Positions 16,740-25,387 of a DNA stretch of 64,000 bases are shown in pieces. The stretch's first letter is position 1. Every line of letters starts with the position of its first letter. A program made the translations under genes and the position numbers. The notes below the pieces were generated by a model. That model saw only the letters and a list, made by a program, of their open reading frames with translations. It searched no databases and was not told where the DNA came from. Origin of the DNA: Bradyrhizobium sp. BRP22 (GTDB lineage Bacteria > Pseudomonadota > Alphaproteobacteria > Rhizobiales > Xanthobacteraceae); contig NZ_JADYVX010000023.1 of NCBI RefSeq assembly GCF_020194175.1, forward strand, positions 1-64,000. The letters run 5' to 3'.

Positions 16740-17513
16740 ATGCTTCCCGGCCTTCGTTTCCTGTTCGCGGCGATCGTGCTGTCGACCTCGGTCCTGATCT
16801 TCGGGCTCGGCGCCGCCGCGCTGTTGCGGGCCGCGCATGAGGAAGTCGCGAACGTCCCGGCACGGCGCATGCCGCCCGAGCCCGTCTTCGCGCAACCCCG
16901 AGAACCGGAGCCGCCGCCGACGCTCGCCATGCTGCGCGTCGATCCGCCCGCGGCCGAGACGACCGAGAGGGCACCGGACAACGCCGAGACGTCTCCTGCT
17001 TCGACCGCGGACGCTCCCGCGCCGGCCGCGCCCGAGCAGGTTGCCGCCGTGAAACCCGACGAGCCCGTCTCGACCGAGGCGCCGCCCGCCGAGCCGCCCG
17101 TGGCGGACGCGCAGGAAGTCCAGCCACCGGCAGCGCGGACAGACAGTCCCGCTTCCGCCACGGAGGGCACTGCTTCAGCCGAGGAAACCAAGCCCGCGGC
17201 GGTCGCGGAGGTTCCGCCCGCGAACGAGACCACGCCTTCCGCATTCGAGGCGCCGGCGGCACCGGACGAGAGTTCGGCGGCGAGCAAGATCGCCACGCTG
17301 GGCGGCCCCGCCGTCACTGTCGAGGAAACGACGTCAGCGAAGCGCGCGGACGTGAAGCCGGATCAAGGCGCGGCGGCGAAGAAGCGGGCGCGGACTGAAC
17401 GTGCCAAGGAACGCCGGCGCGTGGCGCAGCGCCAACGCCCGGTGCAGCAGATGCTGCCGCAGCAGCAGTTCGATGCGTTCGGCCAGCCGGTGATCATGCG
17501 CCCAACGCGCTGA
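16740..17513 (+). CDS. Membrane-anchored Pro/Ala/Glu-rich protein
   Basis: 257 residues from ATG 16740 (gacgga upstream; a GTG/TTG-type start at 16680 is weaker). One N-terminal membrane helix (residues 5-29, FLFAAIVLSTSVLIFGLGAAALL) is followed by about 180 residues dominated by Ala, Pro, Glu, Ser and Thr with no fold visible. A Lys/Arg-rich segment (AKKRARTERAKERRRVAQRQR) and a Gln-rich end (QQMLPQQQFDAFGQPVIM) close the protein. This is an extended periplasmic spacer with a basic end that could touch peptidoglycan or lipopolysaccharide. Divergent from the L,D-transpeptidase gene, which hints at a cell-envelope role. Confidence 0.75.
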   Translation: MLPGLRFLFAAIVLSTSVLIFGLGAAALLRAAHEEVANVPARRMPPEPVFAQPREPEPPPTLAMLRVDPPAAETTERAPDNAETSPASTADAPAPAAPEQVAAVKPDEPVSTEAPPAEPPVADAQEVQPPAARTDSPASATEGTASAEETKPAAVAEVPPANETTPSAFEAPAAPDESSAASKIATLGGPAVTVEETTSAKRADVKPDQGAAAKKRARTERAKERRRVAQRQRPVQQMLPQQQFDAFGQPVIMRPTR

Positions 17514-17523
17514 TGGTCTGGAA

Positions 17524-18381
17524 TCAAGCAGGTCCCGTCGCGACCGGCGGCCCGTCAGGCAGCCCCCATTCGGCCCAGGAGCCGTCATAGAGCGCGCTGC
17601 CGCGCACGCCGAGCCGATAGAGCGCGAGCGTCAACACCAGCGCCGAGACGCCGGAGCCGCAACTGGTGACGATCGGTTTTGCTGTATCGACGCCGGCGGA
17701 CGCGAATGCCTTGCGCAATTCGTCGAGCGGCTTCATCGCCCCGGTCTTGGCGTCGAACAGATCGGCATAGGGAACGTTGCGGCTGCCGGGGATGTGGCCG
17801 GAACGCCGGCCGGGCCACGGCTCGACCACCGTCCCCTCGAACCGGGGACGCGGCCGCGCATCGATCACCTGCTCCTTCTTGGTCTCGATATTGCCGAGCA
17901 ATTGCTCCTTGCTGCGGATGAAGCTCGGATCGAACCTGGCCTGGAATTTTCCAGGTTTCGGCGTGACGGGACCGGATTCGGTCGGACGGCCCTCGGACTT
18001 CCACTTCTGCAAGCCGCCGTCGAGCACCTTCACGTTCGGATGGCCGAACGACAGGAACATCCACCACGCCCGGGGCGCTGCGACCCAGCCGCCGGCATCA
18101 TAGGCAACCACGGTGTCCCCAGAGGAGATGCCGAGCGCGGAGACGTCCTGCGCGAACTGCTCGGCGGTCGGATACATATGCGGGCGCGGATCGCTCTTGT
18201 CGGCGATCGCATTGACGTCGAAGAACACCGCACCGGGAATGTGGGCTGTGATGAAATCGTCCCCCGGCAGCGGCAGCACGCCCGGCATCTTGTAGGAAGC
18301 GTCGATCACCTTGACCTTGGGATCGCCGAGATGGCCGGCAAGCCAATCGGTGGAGACGAGCGGGTCGTCGGTGGCGGTCAT
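17524..18381 (-). CDS. sseA: 3-mercaptopyruvate sulfurtransferase
   Basis: 285 residues, the family length. It transfers sulfur from 3-mercaptopyruvate to cyanide or thiol acceptors in the cytoplasm. Two rhodanese domains are present: the N-terminal inactive one (VIDASYKMPG, YDAGGWVAAPRAWWMFLSFG, LDGGLQKW) and the C-terminal one with active-site Cys in TSCGSGVSALVL. The CGSG(V/T) loop is the mercaptopyruvate-type signature, in contrast to CRKG(V/A)T of thiosulfate enzymes. VIDARPRPRFEG and HIPGSRNVPY also fit. A second, single-domain rhodanese gene lies upstream on the same strand. Confidence 0.93.
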   Translation of the reverse strand: MTATDDPLVSTDWLAGHLGDPKVKVIDASYKMPGVLPLPGDDFITAHIPGAVFFDVNAIADKSDPRPHMYPTAEQFAQDVSALGISSGDTVVAYDAGGWVAAPRAWWMFLSFGHPNVKVLDGGLQKWKSEGRPTESGPVTPKPGKFQARFDPSFIRSKEQLLGNIETKKEQVIDARPRPRFEGTVVEPWPGRRSGHIPGSRNVPYADLFDAKTGAMKPLDELRKAFASAGVDTAKPIVTSCGSGVSALVLTLALYRLGVRGSALYDGSWAEWGLPDGPPVATGPA

Positions 18382-18404
18382 CTGGCGATATCCTTTCAGC
18401 TTGC

Positions 18405-18434
18405 GTCATGGCCGGGCTTGTCCGGGCCATGACG
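18405..18434. repeat. Short copy of the 'gtcatggccgggcttgtcc' palindrome
   Basis: tcatggccgggcttg / tccgggccatga arms form a near-perfect hairpin between two same-strand rhodanese genes. It is a collapsed copy of the repeats at 22889-22972 and 47005-47095. Confidence 0.75.
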
Positions 18435-18453
18435 GCGGCGGCGGTGGGGCCGC

Positions 18454-18867
18454 CTAGTCCTTCTTCTTCGGCTCCCACTTCTCGATCGGGCCGCCGGCGT
18501 CGCGCCAGGCGGCGAAACCGCCGCCCATATGGGCGACCGGCTTCAGCCCCATGTCCTGCGCGGTCTTTGCGGCCAGCGCCGAGCGCATGCCGCCGGCGCA
18601 ATGGAAGATGAATTTCTTGTCCTGCTGGAAGATGGGCTTGGCGTAGGGGCTCGCCGGATCGATCCAGAATTCCAGCATGCCGCGTGTGCATGAGAAGGCG
18701 CCGGGGATCTTGCCCTCGCGCTCGATCTCGCGGGGATCGCGGATGTCGACGATCACGACATCGTCGTTCGGAAGGATCTTGATCGCGTCGGCGGCACTGA
18801 TGGTCTCGATCTCGGCATTGGCCTCGTCCATCATCTGCTTGATGCCGCGGTGGATGGTCTGGGACAT
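18454..18867 (-). CDS. Single-domain rhodanese-like protein
   Basis: 137 residues. One rhodanese domain with VVIVDIRDPREIEREGKIPGA at the front and the active-site loop HCAGGMRSALAA, with Cys present, at about residues 89-100. MGGGFAAWRDAGGP closes the fold. Such proteins carry persulfide sulfur between partners, or sense cyanide and sulfide. The C-terminus ends in KKKD. It has the same orientation as sseA, with 72 bp between, so the two may be one sulfur-trafficking transcript interrupted by a short palindrome. Confidence 0.9.
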   Translation of the reverse strand: MSQTIHRGIKQMMDEANAEIETISAADAIKILPNDDVVIVDIRDPREIEREGKIPGAFSCTRGMLEFWIDPASPYAKPIFQQDKKFIFHCAGGMRSALAAKTAQDMGLKPVAHMGGGFAAWRDAGGPIEKWEPKKKD

Positions 18868-18890
18868 GGGGCTCTCCCTTGTTGTTTCTT

Positions 18891-18994
18891 GTCATTCCGG
18901 GGCGTCCGAAGGACGAGCCCGGAATCCATTCGGCCACTTGCGCCGGCAGAGGAATAGATTCCGGGCTCGCGCTGCCGCGCGCCCCGGAATGACG
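18891..18994. repeat. Intergenic palindromic repeat, 'gtcattccggggcg' type
   Basis: Opens gtcattccggggcg, closes cgccccggaatgac, with inner arms gagcccggaatc and gattccgggctcg. The full palindrome is about 104 bp. A second copy lies at 50073-50154. It fills the gap between the VWA and rhodanese genes. Confidence 0.85.
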
Positions 18995-18998
18995 AGGC

Positions 18999-20174
18999 CT
19001 ACCGTACCAGTTCCTTCATCGCATTCTCCAGACCTTCGATCGTGATCGGGTACATGCGCTCGGAGAAGATGCGGCGGATGATCGTGGTCGATTCCGAATA
19101 GTCCCAGTGCTTCTGCGCCACCGGGTTGAGCCACACCGCGTGCGGATAGGTGCGGATGATCCGATCGAGCCAGACCGAGCCGGCTTCCTCGTTGACATGC
19201 TCGACCGAGCCGCCGGGGACCATGATCTCGTAGGGCGACATCGAGGCGTCGCCGACGAACACCACCTTGTAGTCGTGCGGATATTTGTGCAGCACGTCCC
19301 ACGTCGGCGTGCGATCGGTGAAGCGCCGCTTGTTCTGCTTCCACACGCCCTCATAGAGGCAGTTGTGGAAATAGAAATATTCCATGTGCTTGAATTCGCT
19401 TTTTGCGGCCGAGAACAATTCCTCGACCTGCTCGATGTGCGAATCCATCGAGCCACCGATATCGAAGAACACCAGGACCTTCACGGCGTTACGCCGCTCG
19501 GGACGCATGTGCACGTCGAGATAGCCGTGGTTGGCGGTTTCCTTGATCGTGGTGTCGAGATCGAGTTCGTCGGGCGCGCCGGTGCGCGCGAATTTGCGCA
19601 GGCGTCGCAGCGCGATCTTGATGTTGCGGATGCCGAGTTCGACATTGCCGTCGAGATCCTTGAACTCGCGCTTGTCCCAGACCTTCACGGCGCGGTTGTT
19701 GCGGTTCTTCTCCTGGCCGATGCGGATGCCCTCGGGATTATAGCCGTGAGCTCCGAAGGGCGACGTGCCGGCGGTGCCGATCCACTTGTTGCCGCCCTGG
19801 TGCCGGCCTTTCTGTTCCTCGAGCCGCTTGCGCAACGTCTCCATGAGCTTGTCCCAGCCCATGGCTTCGATCTGCTTCTTCTCTTCCTCGGTGAGGTATT
19901 TTTCCGCGAGCTTCTTCAGCCACTCCTCGGGGATCTCGGCCTTGTCCATGGCATCGAGCAGGCTCTCCAGCCCCTTGAACACGGTGCCGAAGACGCGGTC
20001 GAACTTGTCGAGGTTGCGCTCGTCCTTCACCAGCGCCGAGCGCGACAGGTAGTAGAAATTCTCGACGCTCTGCTCGGCAAGGTCGGCGTCGAGCGCCTCC
20101 ATCAGCGTCAGATATTCGCGCAAGGTCACGGGGACCTGGGCATCGCGCAGCGATGTGAAGAACTGCAAGAACAT
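18999..20174 (-). CDS. VWA-domain protein (CoxE-like), partner of MoxR
   Basis: 391 residues. The N-terminal 230 residues are helical and charged (LKKLAEKYLTEEEKKQIEAM). The von Willebrand A domain begins at about 232 with the metal site D238-I-G-G-S242 in LVFFDIGGSMD; the first MIDAS serine is glycine here. A C-terminal block YPHAVWLNPV...MYPITIEGLENAM follows. Proteins of this kind work with MoxR AAA+ ATPases as metal-inserting or complex-remodelling chaperones, and a MoxR gene starts 227 bp away on the opposite strand. What this pair matures is unknown. Confidence 0.88.
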   Translation of the reverse strand: MFLQFFTSLRDAQVPVTLREYLTLMEALDADLAEQSVENFYYLSRSALVKDERNLDKFDRVFGTVFKGLESLLDAMDKAEIPEEWLKKLAEKYLTEEEKKQIEAMGWDKLMETLRKRLEEQKGRHQGGNKWIGTAGTSPFGAHGYNPEGIRIGQEKNRNNRAVKVWDKREFKDLDGNVELGIRNIKIALRRLRKFARTGAPDELDLDTTIKETANHGYLDVHMRPERRNAVKVLVFFDIGGSMDSHIEQVEELFSAAKSEFKHMEYFYFHNCLYEGVWKQNKRRFTDRTPTWDVLHKYPHDYKVVFVGDASMSPYEIMVPGGSVEHVNEEAGSVWLDRIIRTYPHAVWLNPVAQKHWDYSESTTIIRRIFSERMYPITIEGLENAMKELVR

Positions 20175-20401
20175 GTTCCATAGATCGCCCGCCGGGGTCG
20201 CCCCGTCAAGGGCACTCGGGTCTCCATGGCAGCATTGGGGGTTCGAACGGAGGTGTGAGGGTCATTCCGCAAGGCGGAAACAATACGCCTAGTTTCAAGG
20301 CGGTAGCGATGATCTTAGTTGCGTGCAGGCGCTGGAATCCACGCTAGACCTGCTTGGTTTTTCCATTAGTATCAAATTGAAACTCATCATGACGGGGTAG
20401 T

Positions 20402-21244
20402 ATGAAATTCACCGGTACCAAGGATTATGTCGCCACCGATGACCTTAAAGTCGCTGTCAACGCCGCCATCGTGCTGGAGCGGCCGCTTCTGGTGAAGGGC
20501 GAGCCCGGCACTGGCAAGACGGTGCTGGCCGAGGAAGTCGCCAAGGCGCTCGATGCACCGCTTCTGACCTGGCACATCAAATCCACCACCAAAGCGCAGC
20601 AAGGCCTCTACGAATATGATGCGGTGTCGCGCTTGCGCGATAGCCAACTCGGCGACGCGCGCGTCTCCGACATCAAGAACTACATCAAACGCGGCAAGCT
20701 GTGGGAAGCCTTCACCAACGAGAAGCGCCCGGTGCTTCTGATCGACGAGATCGATAAGGCCGATATCGAATTCCCCAACGATCTGCTGCTCGAGCTCGAT
20801 CGCATGGAGTTCTTCGTCTACGAGACCGGCGAGAACATCAAAGCCAAGCTGCGTCCGATCGTGATGATCACCTCCAACAACGAGAAGGAGTTGCCGGACG
20901 CGTTCCTGCGCCGCTGCTTCTTCCACTACATCAAGTTTCCTGATGCCGACACGATGGAAAAGATTGTCGACGTGCATTTCCCCGGCATCAAGAAGCGCCT
21001 GGTGGAAGAGGCGTTGCGCATCTTCTTCGAGGTGCGGGAGGTGCCAGGCTTGAAGAAGAAGCCTTCGACCTCGGAATTGCTCGACTGGCTGAAGCTGCTC
21101 CTGAACGAGGACATCACGCCGGAGATGCTGCGGGAGCGCGACCCGCGCAAGCTGATCCCGCCGCTGCATGGCGCACTGCTCAAGAACGAACAGGACGTGC
21201 ACCTGTTCGAGCGGCTGGCCTTCCTGAGCCGCCGCGAAGTTTGA
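20402..21244 (+). CDS. MoxR-family AAA+ ATPase
   Basis: 280 residues. Walker A is GEPGTGKT at about residues 33-40, Walker B is VLLIDEIDKAD, sensor 1 is MITSNN and the arginine finger lies in LRRCFFHYIKFPD. MoxR ATPases act as chaperones for assembly of enzyme complexes and pair with VWA proteins. The gene is divergent from just such a VWA gene, so a shared control region (20175-20401) is likely. SD gacgggg precedes the ATG. The C-terminal segment (STSELLDWLKLLLNEDI) is the usual MoxR lid. Confidence 0.92.
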   Translation: MKFTGTKDYVATDDLKVAVNAAIVLERPLLVKGEPGTGKTVLAEEVAKALDAPLLTWHIKSTTKAQQGLYEYDAVSRLRDSQLGDARVSDIKNYIKRGKLWEAFTNEKRPVLLIDEIDKADIEFPNDLLLELDRMEFFVYETGENIKAKLRPIVMITSNNEKELPDAFLRRCFFHYIKFPDADTMEKIVDVHFPGIKKRLVEEALRIFFEVREVPGLKKKPSTSELLDWLKLLLNEDITPEMLRERDPRKLIPPLHGALLKNEQDVHLFERLAFLSRREV

Positions 21245-21324
21245 CTTGACGATTTTTCCGAAGCGCCGGGAGTCTTCCGGCTCTTCGTACATGTCATCAA
21301 TAAAACAACAATAGAGTGGGGAAG

Positions 21325-22827
21325 ATGAACGTCCAGACCCAGATACGTGCCGCCGAGCCCGTCACCTCTGAGCATTTCGACGTCCTGATCGTGGGCGCCG
21401 GTATTTCCGGCGTCGGTGCAGCCTACCACCTGGCGACGCAATGCCCGGGGACCAGCTTCGTCGTGCTGGAGACGCAAAAGACGTTTGGCGGGACCTGGAG
21501 CACGCACCGCTATCCCGGCATCCGCTCCGACAGCGACCTCCACACCTTCGGCTACCGCTTCAAGCCGTGGACCAGCGCGCCGATCGCAACCGCGGCCGAG
21601 ATCCTGAAATATATGGGCGAGGTGATCGAGGAGAACGATCTCGCCCGCCACATCCGCTATCGCCACACCATCACGTCGGCGAAATGGTCTAGCGAGACCA
21701 ATCTCTGGACCATCGACGCCACTCGCACCGACACCGGCGAGCATTTCCGCTTCACCACAAACTTCTTCTGGATGTGCCAGGGCTACTACCGCCATGCCGA
21801 AGGCTATACGCCCGAGTGGAAGGACATGGCCAAGTTCAAGGGCCCGATCGTGCATCCGCAGAAATGGCCCGAGGACCTCGACTACAAGGGCAAGCGCGTC
21901 GTGGTGATCGGCTCCGGCGCCACCGCCGCGACGCTGATCCCAGCGATGGCCAAGGACGCCGGGCACGTGACCATGCTGCAGCGCTCGCCGACCTATTTCC
22001 GCACCGGCCGCAACGCGATCGAAATCGCGGAGCAACTGCGGCAGTTGCAGGTCGACGAAAAATGGATTCACGAGATCACCCGCCGCAAGATCCTGTTCGA
22101 CCAGGCCGCCTTCACCCGCAAGACGTTCGAGAAGCCCGAGGAGGCGAAGAAGGATCTGTTGTCTGCGGTCGAAGCCTATCTCGGCAAGGATTACGACATC
22201 GCCACCCACTTCACGCCGCGCTACCGCCCGTGGCGGCAGCGCATCGCCTTCATCCCCGACGGCGACCTGTTCCAGGGCATCAAGGCCGGCAAGGCATCCG
22301 TCGTCACCGACGAGATCGAACGCTTCACCGAGAACGGCATCCTGCTGAAATCGGGCAAGGAGTTAGAGGCCGACATCATCGTCACCGCGACCGGCTTCAA
22401 TCTCTGCGCCACCGGCGACATCGAATTCGAGCTCGACGGCAAGCCGCTCGACTTCGCTGATACCGTGACCTATCGCGGCATGATGTTCACGGGCGTGCCC
22501 AACCTCGTCTGGGTGTTCGGCTATTTCCGCGCAAGCTGGACCTTGCGTGTCGACCTCGTCGCCGACTTCGTCTGCCGCCTGCTCAAATACATGAAGGAGA
22601 CCGGAGCGAAGAAAATGACGCCGGCGTTACGGGCGGAAGACCATAACATGCCGATCCTGCCGTGGATCGATGAAGAAAACTTCAACCCCGGCTACATGCT
22701 GCGCGGCATGCACCTGTTGCCGAAGCGCGGCGACAAGCCGGAGTGGCAGCACAACCAGGACTACTGGGCCGAGAAGGACGAGTTTCCGACGATCGATCTG
22801 ACCGACAAGGCGTTCGTGTACCGGTGA
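21325..22827 (+). CDS. Flavin-containing monooxygenase (Baeyer-Villiger type)
   Basis: 500 residues from ATG 21325 (tggggaag just upstream). The FAD loop is VGAGISGVGAAYHL at about residues 24-37. The Baeyer-Villiger fingerprint reads FKGPIVHPQKWPED, fitting FxGxxxHxxxWP. The NADPH loop is VVIGSGATAATLIPAM. These enzymes use NADPH and O2 to turn ketones into esters or to oxidise N/S atoms. The later part (VTATGFNLCATGD) matches the ATG motif. Bacterial relatives act on long-chain or cyclic ketones, so the exact substrate is unknown. It follows moxR by 80 bp on the same strand. Confidence 0.92.
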   Translation: MNVQTQIRAAEPVTSEHFDVLIVGAGISGVGAAYHLATQCPGTSFVVLETQKTFGGTWSTHRYPGIRSDSDLHTFGYRFKPWTSAPIATAAEILKYMGEVIEENDLARHIRYRHTITSAKWSSETNLWTIDATRTDTGEHFRFTTNFFWMCQGYYRHAEGYTPEWKDMAKFKGPIVHPQKWPEDLDYKGKRVVVIGSGATAATLIPAMAKDAGHVTMLQRSPTYFRTGRNAIEIAEQLRQLQVDEKWIHEITRRKILFDQAAFTRKTFEKPEEAKKDLLSAVEAYLGKDYDIATHFTPRYRPWRQRIAFIPDGDLFQGIKAGKASVVTDEIERFTENGILLKSGKELEADIIVTATGFNLCATGDIEFELDGKPLDFADTVTYRGMMFTGVPNLVWVFGYFRASWTLRVDLVADFVCRLLKYMKETGAKKMTPALRAEDHNMPILPWIDEENFNPGYMLRGMHLLPKRGDKPEWQHNQDYWAEKDEFPTIDLTDKAFVYR

Positions 22828-22888
22828 ATCTGGCTCCCGACTCCAGAGGCGCGCTGAAGGCATTTCACTCAGCTTGAACCAATAACGC

Positions 22889-22972
22889 CGTCATGCCCGG
22901 GCTTGTCCCGGGCATCCACGTCTTGCCGCGCCGAGAAACGTGGATGGCCGGGTCAAGCCCGGCCATGACGGC
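22889..22972. repeat. Intergenic palindromic repeat, 'gtcatgcccgggcttgtcccgggc' type
   Basis: Left arm cgtcatgcccgggcttgtcc...ggcatccacg, right arm cgtggatggccgg...aagcccggccatgacg, about 84 bp. It sits between convergent gene ends. A sister copy at 47005-47095 shares both arms. Confidence 0.88.
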
Positions 22973-22993
22973 GAACTTTCGGATGTCGACCGC

Positions 22994-24637
22994 TCAGGCC
23001 ATCTCCGGAAACTTGACCGCTTCGGGCGCCTGCTTGCCGCGGATCATGTCGGAGGCCTTGTCGGCGATCATCATGGTCGAGGCGTTGAGGTTGGCCGAGA
23101 TCATGCGCGGCATGATCGAGGCGTCGACCACGCGCAGGCCCTGCAGTCCGTGAACACGGAGCTGGTCGTCGACCACAGCCCATTTGGCATCCGCCGGCCC
23201 CATGCGGCAGCTACAGCCGGGATGGAAGGTGGTGGTGCCGCGCTCGGTTGCCGCCGCCAGCAATTCATCGTCGGTCTGCACGTTCGGACCCGGAAAATCC
23301 TCATAGTCGTAGTAAGGCGCCAGCGGCGACGACTTCAGCAACCGGCGCGCCAGCTTCATGCCGGCGACCACGACGCGGCGGTCGAGCTCCTCGACCAGAT
23401 AGTTGGTCTGGATGATGGGCGGCGCGAACGGATCCGACGAGCGGATGCGGACATAGCCGCGACTCTCCGGCCGCTGCTGCCAGGAAGCGACCGTCATGCC
23501 GGGCTCGTCCTCAAGCTGGCCCTGCACGCCTTCCTTGTAGCTTGCCGGCGTGAAGGTGAGCTGCAGGTCCGAGCTCTCCGTGGTCTCGCCGGAGTGCCAG
23601 AAGCAATAGACCATGGTCGGCGACAGCGACAGCAACCCCCGCCGCGTCGTCGCCCATTTCAGCGCCTCGACCCACAGGCTGAGGCCGCGCCGGAGCTCGT
23701 TGATGGTCTTGATGTTCTTCACCCGCGCCACCGAACGCGGCGCGTAATGATCCTGCAGCCCCTCGCCGACGCCGGGCAATGCATGACGCACCTCGATGCC
23801 GTGGGACTGCAACAGGTCCGGCGCGCCGACGCCGGACAATTGCAGGACCTGCGGCGAGTTGTAGGCGCCGCCGGAGAGGATCACTTCCTTGTTGGCGCGC
23901 ACCTCGACCGGCTCGCCGCCGCGCCCTCCCCTCAAGTAACGCACGCCGACCGCGCGCTTGCCCTCGAAGATGATGTTGGTGACATGCGCATGCGTGCGCA
24001 CATGGACGTTCGGCCGCTTGCGCGCCGGATGCAGGAACGCTTTTGCCGCACTCATGCGCAGGCCGTTCTGGATCGTACGCTGGCAGTAGGAGACGCCCTC
24101 CTGGATCGCGCCGTTGTAATCGGGGTTGCGCGGGATGCCGAGGCTGACGGCGCCCTCCATGAAGGCCTCGCACAGCGGGTCCTTCCAGTCCATGGTGGTA
24201 ACGGTCAGGCTGCCGTCGCGGCCGCGATAGGTGTCATCACACTCGCCGACGCGGCATTCCATCCGCTTGAAATAGGGCAGCACGTCCGGATAGCCCCAGC
24301 CGCGATTGCCGAGTTGCGCCCATGTGTCGAAGTCCTGACGCTGGCCGCGGTTGTAGATGTGGCCATTGATCGAGGACGAGCCGCCGAGCGTCTTGCCCCG
24401 CGGCGCATAGATGGTGCGGCCGCCGGTCCACGGGCCCGGCTCCTGCTGATAGGCCCAGTTGACGCTCTTCATGTGGAACGTCTTGATGAAGCCCGCCGGC
24501 AAATGGATATAAGGGTGCCAGTCCTTTGGCCCTGCTTCGAGCACGCACACCGTGGTGCCGGCATCCTCGCTCAAGCGGTTGGTGAGAACGCTACCGGCGG
24601 AGCCCGCGCCGATGATCACATAATCGAACGTTTCCAT
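22994..24637 (-). CDS. GMC oxidoreductase (choline-dehydrogenase-like)
   Basis: 547 residues of the FAD-dependent glucose-methanol-choline family. Dinucleotide loop GAGSAGSVLTNRLSED is at about residues 11-26. GMC signature 1 is KTLGGSSSINGHIYNRG and signature 2 is LSGGAYNSPQVLQLSGVG. The catalytic His is in TTTFHPGCSCRMG and the second active-site residue (Asn) in ISANLNAST. The sequence is close to choline dehydrogenase but equally to alcohol dehydrogenases AlkJ-type, so the substrate is an alcohol of unknown identity. A GNAT gene ends 28 bp upstream on the same strand, suggesting cotranscription. Confidence 0.92.
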   Translation of the reverse strand: METFDYVIIGAGSAGSVLTNRLSEDAGTTVCVLEAGPKDWHPYIHLPAGFIKTFHMKSVNWAYQQEPGPWTGGRTIYAPRGKTLGGSSSINGHIYNRGQRQDFDTWAQLGNRGWGYPDVLPYFKRMECRVGECDDTYRGRDGSLTVTTMDWKDPLCEAFMEGAVSLGIPRNPDYNGAIQEGVSYCQRTIQNGLRMSAAKAFLHPARKRPNVHVRTHAHVTNIIFEGKRAVGVRYLRGGRGGEPVEVRANKEVILSGGAYNSPQVLQLSGVGAPDLLQSHGIEVRHALPGVGEGLQDHYAPRSVARVKNIKTINELRRGLSLWVEALKWATTRRGLLSLSPTMVYCFWHSGETTESSDLQLTFTPASYKEGVQGQLEDEPGMTVASWQQRPESRGYVRIRSSDPFAPPIIQTNYLVEELDRRVVVAGMKLARRLLKSSPLAPYYDYEDFPGPNVQTDDELLAAATERGTTTFHPGCSCRMGPADAKWAVVDDQLRVHGLQGLRVVDASIMPRMISANLNASTMMIADKASDMIRGKQAPEAVKFPEMA

Positions 24638-24665
24638 CGTCTTCGTTTCTGGCGCGGCAGAGCGG

Positions 24666-25259
24666 CTACCGCGGCTTTTCGTTGAGTTGATAGTTGAGGT
24701 GCGCCTTCACGGTCGGCCATTCGCCGGCGATAATGCTGTAGACCACGGTGTCGCGCAACGTGCCATTCGGCGCGATCTGGTGGCTGCGCAGGACGCCGTC
24801 CAGCTTGGCGCCGAGCCGCTCGATGCCGCGGCGGCTCTGGTGGTTGAAGAAATGCGTGCGGAACTCTACCGCAATGCAATCAAGCGTCTCAAAGGCGTGT
24901 GCCAGTAACAGCAATTTGCACTGGGTGTTGACTGCGCTGCGCTGCACACGTTTGGCGTACCAGGTCGAGCCGATCTCGACGCGGCGGTTGGGCGCATCGA
25001 CATTCATGTAGGTCGTCATGCCGGCGATGGTGCCGCCGGCATCGAACACCGTGAACGGCAGCATCGATCCCGCTGCCTGCAAGCCAAGCCTGCGGTCGAT
25101 CTCCTTCCGCATGTCTTCGGGACGCGGGATGAATGTGTACCAGAGCTTCCAGAGCTCGCCGTCCTTTACGGCCTCGACGAGACCACCGGCGTGATCCTGC
25201 GACAGCGGCTCCAGCCGTGCATGCGCGCTGCGAAGGGTGATCGGTTCAAGCCAGGGCAT
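24666..25259 (-). CDS. GNAT-family N-acetyltransferase (RimJ/RimL-like)
   Basis: 197 residues. The opening ITLRSAHARLEPLSQDHAGGL, IAGMTTYMNVDAPNRRVEIGSTWYA and the CoA-binding region after it (VNTQCKLLLLAHAFE) are the RimJ/RimL subgroup pattern. HFFNHQSRRGIERLGAKLDG, matching the N.xSxxxxE(K/R)xGF block, is diagnostic, and a bulky-residue end follows. It acetylates an amine of a protein N-terminus or a small molecule. It reads into the GMC gene. Confidence 0.88.
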   Translation of the reverse strand: MPWLEPITLRSAHARLEPLSQDHAGGLVEAVKDGELWKLWYTFIPRPEDMRKEIDRRLGLQAAGSMLPFTVFDAGGTIAGMTTYMNVDAPNRRVEIGSTWYAKRVQRSAVNTQCKLLLLAHAFETLDCIAVEFRTHFFNHQSRRGIERLGAKLDGVLRSHQIAPNGTLRDTVVYSIIAGEWPTVKAHLNYQLNEKPR

Positions 25260-25267
25260 TTTCTCTC

Positions 25268-25378
25268 CTCATCCCTGAGGAGCGCGCGCGAGCGTGCGTC
25301 TCGAAGGATGACCACGGGTAACGTCGGGGCCTCAGGTTCGAGACGGCGCTTTGCGCCTCCTCACCATGAGGGTCTAGC
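25268..25378. repeat. Intergenic palindromic repeat, CTCATCCYGAGGAGC / CCATGAGGGTCT type
   Basis: ctcatccctgaggagc, then cgtctcgaaggatg, tcggggcctcaggttcgaga and ctcctcaccatgagggtct: the same order as at 1408-1541. It lies in the gap between the GNAT and SMP-30 genes, both on the minus strand. Confidence 0.85.
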
Positions 25379-25387
25379 ATGCCGGCG

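Noticed and set aside
22940..24685. 581-codon open frame on the plus strand
   Set aside because: It is antisense to the complete GMC oxidoreductase (all family motifs on the minus strand) and is rich in Arg/Ala/His, as expected of a GC-rich shadow.
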